Positions 6,357 through 14,808 of a stretch of 55,999 bases of DNA are shown one piece after another. Position 1 is the stretch's first letter. Every line of letters begins with the position of its first letter. Source of the stretch: an uncultured Sphingopyxis sp. (GTDB taxonomy: Bacteria; Pseudomonadota; Alphaproteobacteria; Sphingomonadales; Sphingomonadaceae); NCBI GenBank assembly GCA_937873425.1, contig CALMYE010000234.1:1-55999 (forward strand). Reading direction: 5' to 3'. The notes beneath the pieces are model-generated. The model was not told where the DNA came from. It ran no database searches and was given only the letters and a program-made list of their open reading frames with translations. The translations under genes and the position numbers were made by a program.

Positions 6357-8651
6357 TTATGCCTGGCGGCTGTGCGGCGGCGTGGAGAGATTGGCGACGA
6401 GTTCGGAGAAAATCTGCGGTTTTCCAAGGAAATAGCCTTGGCCGACGTCGCAACCCAGCTCGCCGAGCAGCGCCATGGTCGGGGCGTCCTCGATGCCCTC
6501 CGCCACCGCGACGGCGCCGAGGCGGTGGGCGAGGTCGATCGTCGATTTGACGACTTCGAAGTTGCGCTGCGAATCGCGCATCGTCATCACGAATCGCTTG
6601 TCGATCTTGATCTCGTCGGCCTCGATTTCGGTCAGATATTCAAGGTTCGACTGGCCGGTGCCATAGTCGTCGATCGACAGGCGGATGCCCGCGCGGCGGA
6701 GCTGCGCGAGCGTCTGGCGCGCCTGGCGGCTGTTCTCGATCTGCGCGGTTTCGGTGATCTCGATCGTCAGCGCCTCGGGCGGCAGGTGATGCGCGGTGAG
6801 CATGACGCGGATCGTGCCGACGAGGTCGGCATGGTCGAGCAGCGCCGCCGACAGGTTGACCGACATGTTGGTCCTGAGCCCGCGGTCGTGGAGCTGCGCC
6901 GCGGAGCGGATCGCCTGGTCCATCACGAACAGGGTGAGGCGATAGATGTCCTGGCTCTTTTCGGCCTGGACGATGAACTCGTCGGGCGGGATCGGCCCGC
7001 GCGTCGGGTGCGTCCAGCGCGCGAGCGCCTCGACCCCGACCAGCGCGTGCGTCCGTATGTCGTATTGCGGCTGGAAGGCGACCCAGATGTCGCCGCCGGT
7101 GAGCGCGTCCTCGAGCTGCGAGTGGAAGGAAAGCTGCCAGCCGGCGTCCTCCTTTTGCCGCGGCGCATATTTGGTCCACAGCGCGCGGGTGCGGATCGCG
7201 CGCTCGGCGGCGACGAGCGCGGCGGCGAGGCGCTGCGCGTTCGACCCTTCGAACTCGTCGTTGACGCCGAAGGCGATGGCGACATCGACGCGCAGCTCGC
7301 CGATCGTCAGCGGCGCGTTGAACAGCGCGGCGAGGCCGGCGAGATGCCCCTCGATCTGGCTGTGCTGATAATAGGGGACGAGCCAGGCGAAAGTGCCGTC
7401 GAGATCGTGGTGGAGCTGCGTCCCGTGGCAGGCGAGCGTCAGCCGGCGCGCGACCTGATCGACCAGCTGCTGGCTGCCCTCGCCGGGCAGGAAGGCCGCG
7501 AGATCCTCGAAATTGACGAGCTTGGCCGCGATGACGGTCGCGCTGCCGAAGGACGCCTGCGCGCGCAGCGCCTCGAAATTGGGGAGACCCGACACCGGAT
7601 TCTCGCGCTGCGCCGAGGCGCGGCGGTGCTTGCGCGAGACATTGGCGCTGACCGCGGCGATCAGGCACAGCCCCGCGCCGATCGAGGTGGTGACGAGGGC
7701 GCCGGCGAGCAGTATCTTGGCGACGACGAGCAGCACGGCGGCGCCGAGCGCGATCCAGACGAACCAGCGCTGGAGCGGCACGATGAGCAGCGCGCCGGCC
7801 ATGATGGCGAGCGCGAACAGCAGGCCGGGCACCCAGCCGACATTGACCGGATTGCCGCGCTTCAGCGTTTCGGCGGCGACGACATGGACATAGGCGCCCG
7901 GGACGCGATCGTGGCCGGGCAGATATTTCGTGTCGCCGAAGACGGCGGCGGTCGGCGCGAAGAGCACATCCTTGCCCGCGAGCTCCGCCGCGCCGACCCG
8001 GCCCGCGATCACGTCGTGGGTGCTGTATTGGGGGATGCTGTCGGTCCGGTAGGAGAAATCCAGACGGATCGTTTCGGGCCGGTCGCTGTATTTGCCCGAC
8101 ATGACCGACGCGAAGCTGGGCAGGAACCTGCCCTCCGCCTCGAAGGTGATCGGCACGTTCCAGACCTGCCAGAATTCGATGCCGTGCGCGATGCTCGCGC
8201 GCTTCGCGTCGGGGCCGAAGCGTTCGGTGGGGAAATAGGTGACATCGACGCCCGTGATCGGATCGGAGCGCGTCGCCACAGCCAATATGATGCGATCCTC
8301 CATCCGCTTGACCGCGTCGATCAGCTTGGGAAAATCGTCGTCGGCTTCGCGCCGGTGATAATCGAAATCGAGGAAGAGGCGTTTCGCGCCGGCCTTGTTC
8401 ACCGCATCGACGAGCTCGGCGTGCTGGGTCATCGAGAATTGCGCGTCGGCCGACATGGCGAGCGTGCGGTCGTTGAGCGCGACGACGACGATATCACCCG
8501 AAACCGGCCGGTTGGCGAGGCGGCCGATCGCCGATTCGACGAACATGTCGAGCGGTTCGCTGAGGCTGGAGAGGCCGACGACGATGCACAGCGCAACGGA
8601 CAGCGCGAAGGAGCGCCAGCTGATGATCATCCGGTTGTTCGCAAGCGGCAA
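6357..8651 (-). CDS. CHASE2-EAL cyclic-di-GMP phosphodiesterase with degenerate GGDEF
   Basis: A 764-aa membrane receptor. Order: TM at about 12-30, extracytoplasmic CHASE2 sensor (about 35-265), three TMs (about 274-337), a GGDEF-like module (about 350-490) and an EAL domain (about 510-755). The cyclase signature is replaced (DLDGTFAWLVP near 418), so cyclase activity is not expected. The EAL domain keeps its catalytic set: E541-A-L, N599 in SVNLS, EITE (631-634), DDYGTG (661-666), the KIDK Lys, AEGIE and GQGYFLGKP. It should hydrolyse c-di-GMP in response to a periplasmic cue. It is the last host gene before the prophage. Confidence 0.93.
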   Translation of the reverse strand: MPLANNRMIISWRSFALSVALCIVVGLSSLSEPLDMFVESAIGRLANRPVSGDIVVVALNDRTLAMSADAQFSMTQHAELVDAVNKAGAKRLFLDFDYHRREADDDFPKLIDAVKRMEDRIILAVATRSDPITGVDVTYFPTERFGPDAKRASIAHGIEFWQVWNVPITFEAEGRFLPSFASVMSGKYSDRPETIRLDFSYRTDSIPQYSTHDVIAGRVGAAELAGKDVLFAPTAAVFGDTKYLPGHDRVPGAYVHVVAAETLKRGNPVNVGWVPGLLFALAIMAGALLIVPLQRWFVWIALGAAVLLVVAKILLAGALVTTSIGAGLCLIAAVSANVSRKHRRASAQRENPVSGLPNFEALRAQASFGSATVIAAKLVNFEDLAAFLPGEGSQQLVDQVARRLTLACHGTQLHHDLDGTFAWLVPYYQHSQIEGHLAGLAALFNAPLTIGELRVDVAIAFGVNDEFEGSNAQRLAAALVAAERAIRTRALWTKYAPRQKEDAGWQLSFHSQLEDALTGGDIWVAFQPQYDIRTHALVGVEALARWTHPTRGPIPPDEFIVQAEKSQDIYRLTLFVMDQAIRSAAQLHDRGLRTNMSVNLSAALLDHADLVGTIRVMLTAHHLPPEALTIEITETAQIENSRQARQTLAQLRRAGIRLSIDDYGTGQSNLEYLTEIEADEIKIDKRFVMTMRDSQRNFEVVKSTIDLAHRLGAVAVAEGIEDAPTMALLGELGCDVGQGYFLGKPQIFSELVANLSTPPHSRQA

Positions 8652-8792
8652 GCGCGCGTCTCCAGCAATTGCCGGACGTGCCTAGGCCGCGATGGTTATC
8701 ATCGCGTTAAGCTAGTTTCTCGGAAATCCGCTGCCCTTGGTGTTTCGGGACGGAAAACCAGCCCCAACAAGGCCAAATAGATAGGGCTCCCT

Positions 8793-9356
8793 ATGGAAAA
8801 CAACTTTTCCATCAAAATGGACGAACAGTTCGTCTACTCACAAAGCGGCAGGGCTTATCGTCGTCTGACATGTCGCGACCGTTCCGATCTGCATCTGCCG
8901 CGGCTCCCCTTCGTGAAGCGCGTTCGGGCGCGGGGGCACAGCTATCACTATTTCGTCCACCCGACAGTCGGGCGGATTCGCCTGCCTGGTCCTGATGATG
9001 TGGGGTTCAGCCACGCCTACCTTTCGCGGTTGGCAGAACTCGAAGGCCGCGATGCTGGCCCGTACGTGGCCCCGCTCAAGATGGCGGTTTACTTCGTCCA
9101 GCCTGAAAGCGGCGGGCCGATTAAAATCGGAATCGCGCGTGACGTAGCGAGGCGGGTTGCTTCAATGCAGACTGGCAACCACGAACGCCTTCTTGTCCTC
9201 GCTACCATGTCGGGCGGCGCCGCACAGGAACGAGAGTTGCATGGAATGTTCGCGAAGGAGCGAATGCACGGCGAATGGTTCAGACCGTCTACCCGGCTCG
9301 TCGCTTACATCGCCAGCCTGAACGAAACCGCCCCCGCTATGCTCGGAGGTGCGTGA
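8793..9356 (+). CDS. T5orf172 / GIY-YIG-fold protein
   Basis: A 187-aa protein, first gene of the prophage on the left. Residues about 97-175 match the T5orf172 (Mug113) subfamily of GIY-YIG-like nucleases: MAVYFVQ, then GGPIKIGIARDVARRVASMQ, an AQERELH Glu and GEWFRPS. Such phage proteins are thought to bind or nick DNA. The N-terminal ~95 residues are not recognised. No ribosome site is evident at ATG 8793 or at the internal ATG 8817, so the start is uncertain. Confidence 0.75.
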   Translation: MENNFSIKMDEQFVYSQSGRAYRRLTCRDRSDLHLPRLPFVKRVRARGHSYHYFVHPTVGRIRLPGPDDVGFSHAYLSRLAELEGRDAGPYVAPLKMAVYFVQPESGGPIKIGIARDVARRVASMQTGNHERLLVLATMSGGAAQERELHGMFAKERMHGEWFRPSTRLVAYIASLNETAPAMLGGA

Positions 9357-9417
9357 CGAGCCGGAATGCGACGGCAATCGCACCCGGCTCTAAGCATGAA
9401 CGAAAGTGGCCTTCGCT

Positions 9418-9735
9418 ATGCCTGTTGACTCCAATACCCGCCCCGATTCTGCCCCGCAAGGATGGCGGCCGATAGAGACGGTGCCGAAGGATGGAACTGC
9501 CGTGCTGGTCTATTTCTCCCTAGCGGAGTGGACAGACATACACGGCAACCCGTCGAACATGGGGCCGCTGCGAGATCATGTCGAGCGGTTCGCAACGGGA
9601 TGGTTCGAAGATGGCCAATGGTGGGAGAGCGGGACCGGCCACGACATGTTCGAGGACTGGCGCGGCCCTGAATATCTGCCAACCCATTGGATGCCGCTTC
9701 CTCCCGCCCCCGCTATCTCGGGAGGCGCGTCATGA
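9418..9735 (+). CDS. DUF551 protein, copy 1
   Basis: 105 aa. The family hallmarks are GWRPIETVPKDGTAVLVYF near the N-terminus and PTHWMPLPPAP at the C-terminus. DUF551 proteins are small phage accessory proteins of unknown function. The ATG at 9418 is chosen; a GTG at 9406 is in frame. The stop overlaps the next gene's ATG (ATGA). Two further copies occur at 10720 and 13771. Confidence 0.8.
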   Translation: MPVDSNTRPDSAPQGWRPIETVPKDGTAVLVYFSLAEWTDIHGNPSNMGPLRDHVERFATGWFEDGQWWESGTGHDMFEDWRGPEYLPTHWMPLPPAPAISGGAS

Positions 9736-10034
9736 CCGCCCTCAACGACCTTGCCGAGCGGGTGGAGAGGGCGGGCGCTGACGATGCCAACCTGATCCGC
9801 GAGGCGGCAACCGCGCTGCTCGGGTCCGTGCCGGATCGGATGAACCGGATGCTCGCCGCAGAAGCCTACGAGAGCGCGGCGATGATGCTGGTGCCGGAAG
9901 AGGCGCGGGTGATCCTCAACATTGCCGAAGATCAAATCACCGTCGCCATCGTCGCCGGAACGCAAAGTTGCGGCGCCACCCCCGCCCTCGCTCTTGTCGC
10001 CGCCAGTCTCCGCGCAAGGAGTGCAGAGCTGTGA
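9732..10034 (+). CDS. Small phage protein of unknown function
   Basis: 100 aa starting MTALNDLAERVERAGADDAN, with GGAGG seven bases upstream of the ATG. It overlaps both neighbours by four bases. Alanine/leucine-rich helices are predicted, and the start resembles phage proteins that carry short helical motifs next to DUF551 and Lar-type genes. Function unknown. Confidence 0.65.
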   Translation: MTALNDLAERVERAGADDANLIREAATALLGSVPDRMNRMLAAEAYESAAMMLVPEEARVILNIAEDQITVAIVAGTQSCGATPALALVAASLRARSAEL

Positions 10035-10723
10035 GCGGGGATGCCCCCATGACCGGGCGCACCGTCGCGGCGCTCTATGTCGAAACTGGCGGTTGCTACT
10101 TCGGCTTGCCTGGCGTCGATCCTTGGGACGAAGCGCGCGACGCGCGAGGCTATCGCGGCCCGCATCCTGTCGTGGCGCATCCGCCCTGTGAGCGATGGGG
10201 CCGATATTGGGGCGGTGCGCCGAGGACCCGGCCGCGGCTGATAAAAGGCGATGACGACGGTTGTTTCGCCGCCGCGTTGCAGGCGGTCCGCAAATGGGGC
10301 GGTATTATCGAGCATCCAGAGGGTTCGCACGCGTGGCGCGCGTTCGGCCTCAACCTGCCACCCAGATCTGGGGGTTGGGTCAATGCTGATTTCCTCGGTG
10401 GTTGGACCTGTTGTGTCGAGCAGGGCGCTTATGGTCACAAAGCGCGAAAAGCGACGTGGCTCTATGCCTTCGGCTGCGAACTTCCTTCGCTGAAATGGGG
10501 CGCGGCAGAAGGCGAGTTCCTCCCAATGGAACATGGCTTTCATAGCTCCGAGGAACGCGCGCGCTGGAAGGCAACTGGGGAGGCTCCTGCCTACATCAAG
10601 CGCTCCACAAGAACCGGAATCGGCCAGCGACTGTCTACGAAAGAACGCGCCGCGACACCCGAACCCTTCCGCGACCTTTTGATCGCGATAGCCCGCACGG
10701 CTCAAGAAAGGCTTGCCGGATGA
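10031..10723 (+). CDS. Phage protein with a divergent C5-methyltransferase-like core
   Basis: 230 aa from the GTG at 10031, which has AAGGAG ten bases upstream and is coupled to the preceding stop; ATG 10049 is an alternative. The region PHPVVAHPPCERWGRYW holds a PPC motif like motif IV of cytosine-C5 methylases, and GGIIEHPEGSHAW sits where their ENV motif would be. No clear SAM-binding FxGxG motif is seen at the N-terminus (AALYVETGGCYFGLPG stands there). It could modify phage DNA against restriction or be an inactive derivative. Confidence 0.6.
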   Translation: MSGDAPMTGRTVAALYVETGGCYFGLPGVDPWDEARDARGYRGPHPVVAHPPCERWGRYWGGAPRTRPRLIKGDDDGCFAAALQAVRKWGGIIEHPEGSHAWRAFGLNLPPRSGGWVNADFLGGWTCCVEQGAYGHKARKATWLYAFGCELPSLKWGAAEGEFLPMEHGFHSSEERARWKATGEAPAYIKRSTRTGIGQRLSTKERAATPEPFRDLLIAIARTAQERLAG

Positions 10724-10953
10724 GCGGGGCGGAGCAAGGCGGGTGGAGGCCCATCGAGACGGCGCCGAGGGATGGAACGACGATCATAGCCTGGTGCGTC
10801 TGCCCGGTCACGGGTGACGGATGGCTCGCCGCCGATGTAGGCTATTGGGGGCCGAAATATCGCTGGATCGGCGCCGCTGACGGTATTGTTTCTCCTACCC
10901 ACTGGATGCCGCTTCCCCCTCCGCCCGACACTGACCAGGGATCATCCCAATGA
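10720..10953 (+). CDS. DUF551 protein, copy 2
   Basis: 77 aa; GGWRPIETAPRDGTTIIAW at the start and SPTHWMPLPPPPD at the end. The central segment differs from copy 1, so the copies have diverged between shared ends. ATG overlaps the preceding stop, and its own stop overlaps the next ATG. Confidence 0.8.
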   Translation: MSGAEQGGWRPIETAPRDGTTIIAWCVCPVTGDGWLAADVGYWGPKYRWIGAADGIVSPTHWMPLPPPPDTDQGSSQ

Positions 10954-11150
10954 CCGCACCTGACAGGCTGACGAACGCTGACCTTGCGTCGATTCCGCTG
11001 ACACTGGTGAACGAGTTGTCGAAGGAGGCCCGGTTGCAGGCAATCGAGTTGCTCAAAGCCGCTGGCTTGAAGCCGGTGTTCCGGGGATCGCAGGGACGCT
11101 TTCGGCTCGTTGATGCCCGCCCCACCCAAGGAGAAGATCATGCCGACTGA
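10950..11150 (+). CDS. Small phage protein of unknown function
   Basis: 66 aa, MTAPDRLTNADLASIPLTLV. It is coupled to the DUF551 gene by an ATGA overlap. A helical region (ELSKEARLQAIELLKAAGL) precedes a short basic tail. No known domain. Confidence 0.6.
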   Translation: MTAPDRLTNADLASIPLTLVNELSKEARLQAIELLKAAGLKPVFRGSQGRFRLVDARPTQGEDHAD

Positions 11151-11454
11151 CGCAACGCCGGAGCAAGTGGCGATGGCGAGGAGCGTGTTTGCCGACATGC
11201 GGGGATGGGGCAAAGGAAGTCCCTTCTGGGACGACTTGCGAGCATCGTTGGCGGATGGCGTCTTTGACCGTGAGGAAATCGTCCAGTCCGCCCTCCGCGC
11301 CATCCAAGAGACGACGCGGCTTGCCGCCGACCTCGGACACGAACGGGCTGAGGCCTATATCGGACACAACATGGTCGAGTTCGGGGAGGCGCACACAGAA
11401 TACGCCAATGCCCTGACCGAAGGCGACCACCTGAAAGGACACCCCAATGACTGA
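11140..11454 (+). CDS. Small phage protein of unknown function
   Basis: 104 aa, MPTDATPEQVAMARSVFADM. ATG 11140 has an AAGGAGAA site just upstream, so it is preferred to ATG 11110 inside the previous gene. The sequence is mostly helical and acidic, with no recognised domain. Its 3' end overlaps the next gene by eight bases. Confidence 0.6.
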   Translation: MPTDATPEQVAMARSVFADMRGWGKGSPFWDDLRASLADGVFDREEIVQSALRAIQETTRLAADLGHERAEAYIGHNMVEFGEAHTEYANALTEGDHLKGHPND

Positions 11455-12517
11455 CCCCGATAAGCCGGTAGAGGTGACGCAGGAGGACCGCGATGCGGCG
11501 GCGGAATACATGCGATTGTTCCCCGAACTGCGACTGCCGGAAGCCTTCGCCCGCCACCGCACCCGCGCCACCAACGAAGCGGGCGAGAGCCGCGGCAAGG
11601 TCACGTTCGTCCGCTGTAAATCGTGCGGCGGCGAATTCGACGAAGGCGAATGGGATGCTGATTCCCGCTGTCCGGAGTGTGAAATGCCGAAGGAAGCGGA
11701 CGGGAAGCGGGCGGCGCTCCTGTCTGTGGAGGGCCGCAGCAAGTCGGCGACGATTACGCGCCTCGCACGCGAGATGGCCGACAAGGCTTGCTCCGAAGCC
11801 CAACTGATCGGCGGTTACGACATAGGTATCTTTGAGCGGGCGTTTGCGGTCGCGCTTGCAACTCCCCCTGCCAACGAAGCGGGCGAGGGCGACGCTTGGG
11901 AGCAAGTCGGTTTCCTGCAAGAGAGCCTCCGTCAAGCGGAGGCACAGATTGCGAGTATCAACGCATATCTTCCCAAATACCTAGCTACGATTGCTGAAAA
12001 TGCAAAACTCCGCGCCGCTGTAAATGCTTCCGCCCGGCAGGATGGGGTGAGGGAGGCGGCACAGGAACTGCTCGACGGGCTGGCCAGCACCTACAAGGCC
12101 CGCAACGGGCGCGAGATCGGCATTGAGGCCGACGACGGCGAGAAATGCTGGATCGTCCACAGCGACCTTGTGACCGGCCTGCGCGCCGCCCTCTCTGACA
12201 GCAGCACCCGCGCCACCAACGAGGTCGAGCAGGCCTACCGGGACGGCTACTCACACGGCTCGAATGGACTGCCGCCGCTCACTCCTCCCCGCGCCACCAA
12301 CGAAGAGGGCGAGGCGAGGTTGAGGGATGACGTTCCCGCCGACGTGCGCCGCCTTGTGATCGCTGCGCGCGAAATCGCCTTCAACGATTGGGACGGCGAC
12401 AGCGAGGAATGGGCAGTAGCGCGCAAGGAACTTGATGACGCAAGTGAGGCTTTTGCCTCGCGCGTCCCATGGGATGATGAACCCGCCACCCCATCCACCG
12501 ACGCAGGAGGGGCGTGA
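11447..12517 (+). CDS. Large mosaic phage protein with zinc ribbon and repeated ATNE motifs
   Basis: 356 aa. An N-terminal zinc ribbon is visible at about 57-80 (CKSCGGEF...CPEC). A short motif recurs four times, as RATNEAGES, PPANEAGEG, RATNEVEQ and RATNEEGE, with different intervening sequences. That suggests growth by duplication or in-frame fusion of small phage modules. The C-terminal part, with RLVIAAREIAFNDWD, looks like another common small phage module. Enzymatic function unknown. Confidence 0.65.
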   Translation: MTDPDKPVEVTQEDRDAAAEYMRLFPELRLPEAFARHRTRATNEAGESRGKVTFVRCKSCGGEFDEGEWDADSRCPECEMPKEADGKRAALLSVEGRSKSATITRLAREMADKACSEAQLIGGYDIGIFERAFAVALATPPANEAGEGDAWEQVGFLQESLRQAEAQIASINAYLPKYLATIAENAKLRAAVNASARQDGVREAAQELLDGLASTYKARNGREIGIEADDGEKCWIVHSDLVTGLRAALSDSSTRATNEVEQAYRDGYSHGSNGLPPLTPPRATNEEGEARLRDDVPADVRRLVIAAREIAFNDWDGDSEEWAVARKELDDASEAFASRVPWDDEPATPSTDAGGA

Positions 12518-12717
12518 TGACCCATCCCAAAATCCAGCCCTGCAAATGCGGGAACGACGATCTTGCCATCTACGAATATGGCTATGGCTGGCAGCATGTC
12601 GAATGCGACGATTGCCACTACATGGGCCCTGCCCGGGGCTCGAAGCTGGGGGCCATCCGCGCCCATAACGAACGCATCCGCGCCCTCCCCGACGCATCGA
12701 AGGGAGAAGCGCTGTGA
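12517..12717 (+). CDS. Lar-like zinc-ribbon protein
   Basis: 66 aa, MTHPKIQPCKCGNDDLAIYE, with two Cys pairs (CKCG and CDDCHYMG) as in Lar/restriction-alleviation-type small phage proteins. A strong AGGAGG site precedes it. ATG 12517 is preferred to the adjacent GTG. The product may blunt host restriction, inferred only from family resemblance. Confidence 0.65.
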   Translation: MTHPKIQPCKCGNDDLAIYEYGYGWQHVECDDCHYMGPARGSKLGAIRAHNERIRALPDASKGEAL

Positions 12718-13271
12718 GCGGCGATCTGAAACCGTGTCCGTTCTGCGGGGGCGAGGCCGTTGCATGCTTCAACAAGCACTTCGGCGCGAAGCAGGAAATG
12801 CACTGGGTGCTCTGCCGAAACTGCCACGCGAGCCCCGGCGACCGCGGCTCAGAAAGTCTTGCCATCACCGCATGGAACACCCGCGCCGAACTCGCCTCGC
12901 TACGCTCCACAGAGGGGCGCAGCGGTGGGGCGGGATCGGTAATTGCCGACATGCGGGAAGTCCGCGACGGGTGCCTGTCCGAAGGAACGGGGCACGTCGA
13001 TATCGTCCGTTACATCGAAGAATGGGTTTCGCGTCTCGCCGCCCAACCCACCCCCGACGACGATGTGATCGGGAGGCTGGTCGAGGCGCTGGCGAACGCA
13101 CAATACGCGCTCGAATATTGGGACCGAGAGAGCGGCGTCTGGCTTAGGTCGCGAGTTGAAGGCGCTCGGCCCGGTTGGATGACCGGAACCCGCCGACGCG
13201 GCAAGGATGAGATCGCGCGCGCCCGCCGAGCCCTCGCCGACGCCCGAAAGGAGAATGACCGTGGTCGATGA
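12714..13271 (+). CDS. Lar family restriction-alleviation-type protein
   Basis: 185 aa from a GTG start overlapping the previous stop. The N-terminus is typical of the Lar family: LKPCPFCGGEAV, then CRNCHASPG and AITAWNTR. The extra C-terminal ~120 residues are helical and charged, with no known domain. Lar relieves type I restriction in E. coli prophage Rac; a similar role here is an inference. Confidence 0.75.
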   Translation: MSGDLKPCPFCGGEAVACFNKHFGAKQEMHWVLCRNCHASPGDRGSESLAITAWNTRAELASLRSTEGRSGGAGSVIADMREVRDGCLSEGTGHVDIVRYIEEWVSRLAAQPTPDDDVIGRLVEALANAQYALEYWDRESGVWLRSRVEGARPGWMTGTRRRGKDEIARARRALADARKENDRGR

Positions 13272-13533
13272 ACTCACGAAGGTGATTAGAGACGCGCGAT
13301 ACCCAAGCATTGCGCCGCATTTGCGTCCCGCACCAGACAAGCAGGACGTAGCCATTGCCGACGCCATCCGCGCCTATCTTGCAAGCGATGAGGTGGTGGA
13401 GCGGGCTGCCGTTGCAATGGCTGCCGAGATTAACTTCTCCTTTTCCGGTTTCGGAGATGCCGCCAAGGAGAAGTATCTTCGCAAGGTCCGCGCCGCTCTC
13501 TCCGCCGCAGGAGGCAAGACCCATGAACGCTGA
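13255..13533 (+). CDS. Small phage protein of unknown function
   Basis: 92 aa, MTVVDELTKVIRDARYPSIA, with AAAGGAG immediately upstream. It shares the 'ASDEVVERAAVAMAAEI' helix seen in many small phage proteins. It overlaps the previous gene by 17 bases and the next by 11. Confidence 0.6.
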   Translation: MTVVDELTKVIRDARYPSIAPHLRPAPDKQDVAIADAIRAYLASDEVVERAAVAMAAEINFSFSGFGDAAKEKYLRKVRAALSAAGGKTHER

Positions 13534-13759
13534 GCAGATAGCCAAGGGGCTGACCAAGGCGCAGCGCGAGGGGCTGCTGCGGCGCCCTTGCCCGTCATGG
13601 TGGAGCGGAGGCCCAGCGTGCATGCCGCCCAGAGAGCGGACAGGCTTCGCATTGAAGGCCCGCGGGCTGTGTGTCGGTAGCGGCACGACCGCATGGCCGC
13701 TCACCCCTCTCGGCCTCGCCGTTCGCGCCATCCTCCTTCGCGATCAGGGTAAAGGGTGA
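13523..13759 (+). CDS. Small phage protein of unknown function
   Basis: 78 aa, MNAEQIAKGLTKAQREGLLR. The N-terminal LTKAQREGLL and the C-terminal PLTPLGLAVRAILLR pattern are common in phage proteins of this type. It could be a small winged-helix-like adaptor, but nothing firm can be said. Confidence 0.6.
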   Translation: MNAEQIAKGLTKAQREGLLRRPCPSWWSGGPACMPPRERTGFALKARGLCVGSGTTAWPLTPLGLAVRAILLRDQGKG

Positions 13760-13770
13760 TAGGAGGGGGC

Positions 13771-14022
13771 ATGGACTGGAACCTGAATATGGACCAAGCG
13801 CCTAAGGATGGCAGTAAGGTGCTGGTATCCTACGAGGGCGAGGTTTTCATCGCTAGATTTGGCGCGCTTTGGCATCCAGACAATGTAATGTGGCTGACCG
13901 ATCAGCCCTTTAGCGATCCGCCGACTGTTTCGCCGCTAGGGCCTGAACGGGACACGGACGGGATACAGCAGCCGTGGCACCGCACCGGGCCTACCAAGTG
14001 GATGCCGCTTCCCGATGCTTGA
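13771..14022 (+). CDS. DUF551 protein, copy 3
   Basis: 83 aa, MDWNLNMDQAPKDGSKVLVS, ending TGPTKWMPLPDA. It is the most diverged of the three DUF551 copies: the Trp-Arg-Pro-Ile opening is lost, but the APKDG and WMPLP ends remain. An AGGAGG site lies just before ATG 13771. Confidence 0.75.
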   Translation: MDWNLNMDQAPKDGSKVLVSYEGEVFIARFGALWHPDNVMWLTDQPFSDPPTVSPLGPERDTDGIQQPWHRTGPTKWMPLPDA

Positions 14023-14033
14023 AGCCCCCGCCC

Positions 14034-14138
14034 ATGCGTAAACTGGAAAGAGCCGGTGAGAGGTTCGCGGTCGGGGTGGCACTCGCCCTGTTTGTCGGAA
14101 CCGTCGCCGGCCTGCTTATGCTGGTCGGGGTGATTTAA
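14034..14138 (+). CDS. Single-TM small membrane protein
   Basis: 34 aa: a basic N-terminus (MRKLERAGERF), then one hydrophobic helix (VGVALALFVGTVAGLLMLVG). It begins 11 bases after the DUF551 stop and is the last gene of the + strand accessory operon. The ribosome site is weak; function unknown. Confidence 0.5.
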   Translation: MRKLERAGERFAVGVALALFVGTVAGLLMLVGVI

Positions 14139-14644
14139 CGCTGGCTTGAATAAGGCCACCCGAGGCCCGAAGGCGTGTCCGGTGGCCGGGAAGGGTGAGG
14201 CGGGTATAACGGGGCAGTCGCAATGACGAGCAAGTCATGTCCGCCTCACGCCAAACGGTGATGGCCTCAACCATGCCTGCCGCGGTTACTCGTGCAGCCT
14301 AGGCCGCCTTTCTCCACTAACCCCGTATCTCCTATATAACACACTCGTGCAGGCCTGTCGTCAAACATATACGAATCGCCGGTTGCTAACTCAAGTATAT
14401 AATTGCCAGGGTGAGGCGGCGAGCTTACCGCCCACCTTCCGGTAAGGGCGCTTCCCTGATGTCGAGACGATCAGGGAGGTTCCCACCAAGCCCGCCGCGC
14501 CTATTCTCGGTAGCACAAGAGGCCTTGCGAACAAAGGGTGATTCTGCCATAGGGTCCGCATGGCAAGAACGACGCGCCAGATACGACCGCAACCCGTCAG
14601 GACAACCTGGCGACGGTGAAGCGTGTCCGCTCACCTAGAGCCTT
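14139..14644. other. Gap before the tRNA cluster, with dyads
   Basis: About 500 bases with no firm gene. It contains two clean inverted repeats: TTACCG/CGGTAA at 14425-14445, and TCCCTGAT/ATCAGGGA at 14453-14477 (nine-base loop). A repeated CTCGTGCAG occurs at about 14287 and 14344. A TATAAT-like hexamer lies at 14398-14403 in an AT-rich island and could help start tRNA transcription. A 75-codon reading frame at 14411-14638 lacks a ribosome site and crosses the dyads. Confidence 0.45.
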
Positions 14645-14721
14645 CTAGGTGTAGCTTAGCCCGGTAAAGCGTCCGGTTTGGGTCCGGAAGATCGGGGGTT
14701 CAAATCCCTCCACCTAGACCA
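14645..14721 (+). tRNA. tRNA-Pro (anticodon TGG), CCA encoded
   Basis: Full cloverleaf: acceptor CTAGGTG/CACCTAG, D-stem GCTT/AAGC, anticodon stem TCCGG/CCGGA with loop TTTGGGT, T-arm TTCAAAT, discriminator A, then CCA. It reads CCA codons. Confidence 0.92.
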
Positions 14722-14729
14722 CCCCATGT

Positions 14730-14805
14730 AGCAGCGTAGTGTAGAGGCCAACACGACAGGTTCATACCCTGTAGATCACCGGTTCGAGTCCGGTCGCTGC
14801 AACCA
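14730..14805 (+). tRNA. tRNA-Met or tRNA-Ile2 (anticodon CAT), CCA encoded
   Basis: Acceptor AGCAGCG/CGCTGCA with an A-A mismatch at the first pair; D-stem GTGT/ACAC; anticodon stem ACAGG/CCTGT with loop TTCATAC; T-arm ACCGG/CCGGT; CCA present. Anticodon CAT may be elongator Met or the lysidine-modified Ile2; sequence alone does not decide. The unpaired first position also occurs in initiator tRNA. Confidence 0.85.
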
Positions 14806-14808
14806 ACC

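Noticed and set aside
6372-8780. 802-codon open frame on the + strand
   Set aside because: Antisense of the CHASE2-EAL gene, whose domains and catalytic residues are unmistakable.
8652-8792. Left attachment site (attL)
   Set aside because: The host-phage border must be near here, but the right end is outside the window, so no direct repeat can be matched. A small TAGGG/CCCTA dyad near 8781 is not enough.
14411-14638. 75-codon + strand frame before the tRNAs
   Set aside because: Crosses two inverted repeats, has no ribosome site and low-complexity Arg/Pro/Ser composition.
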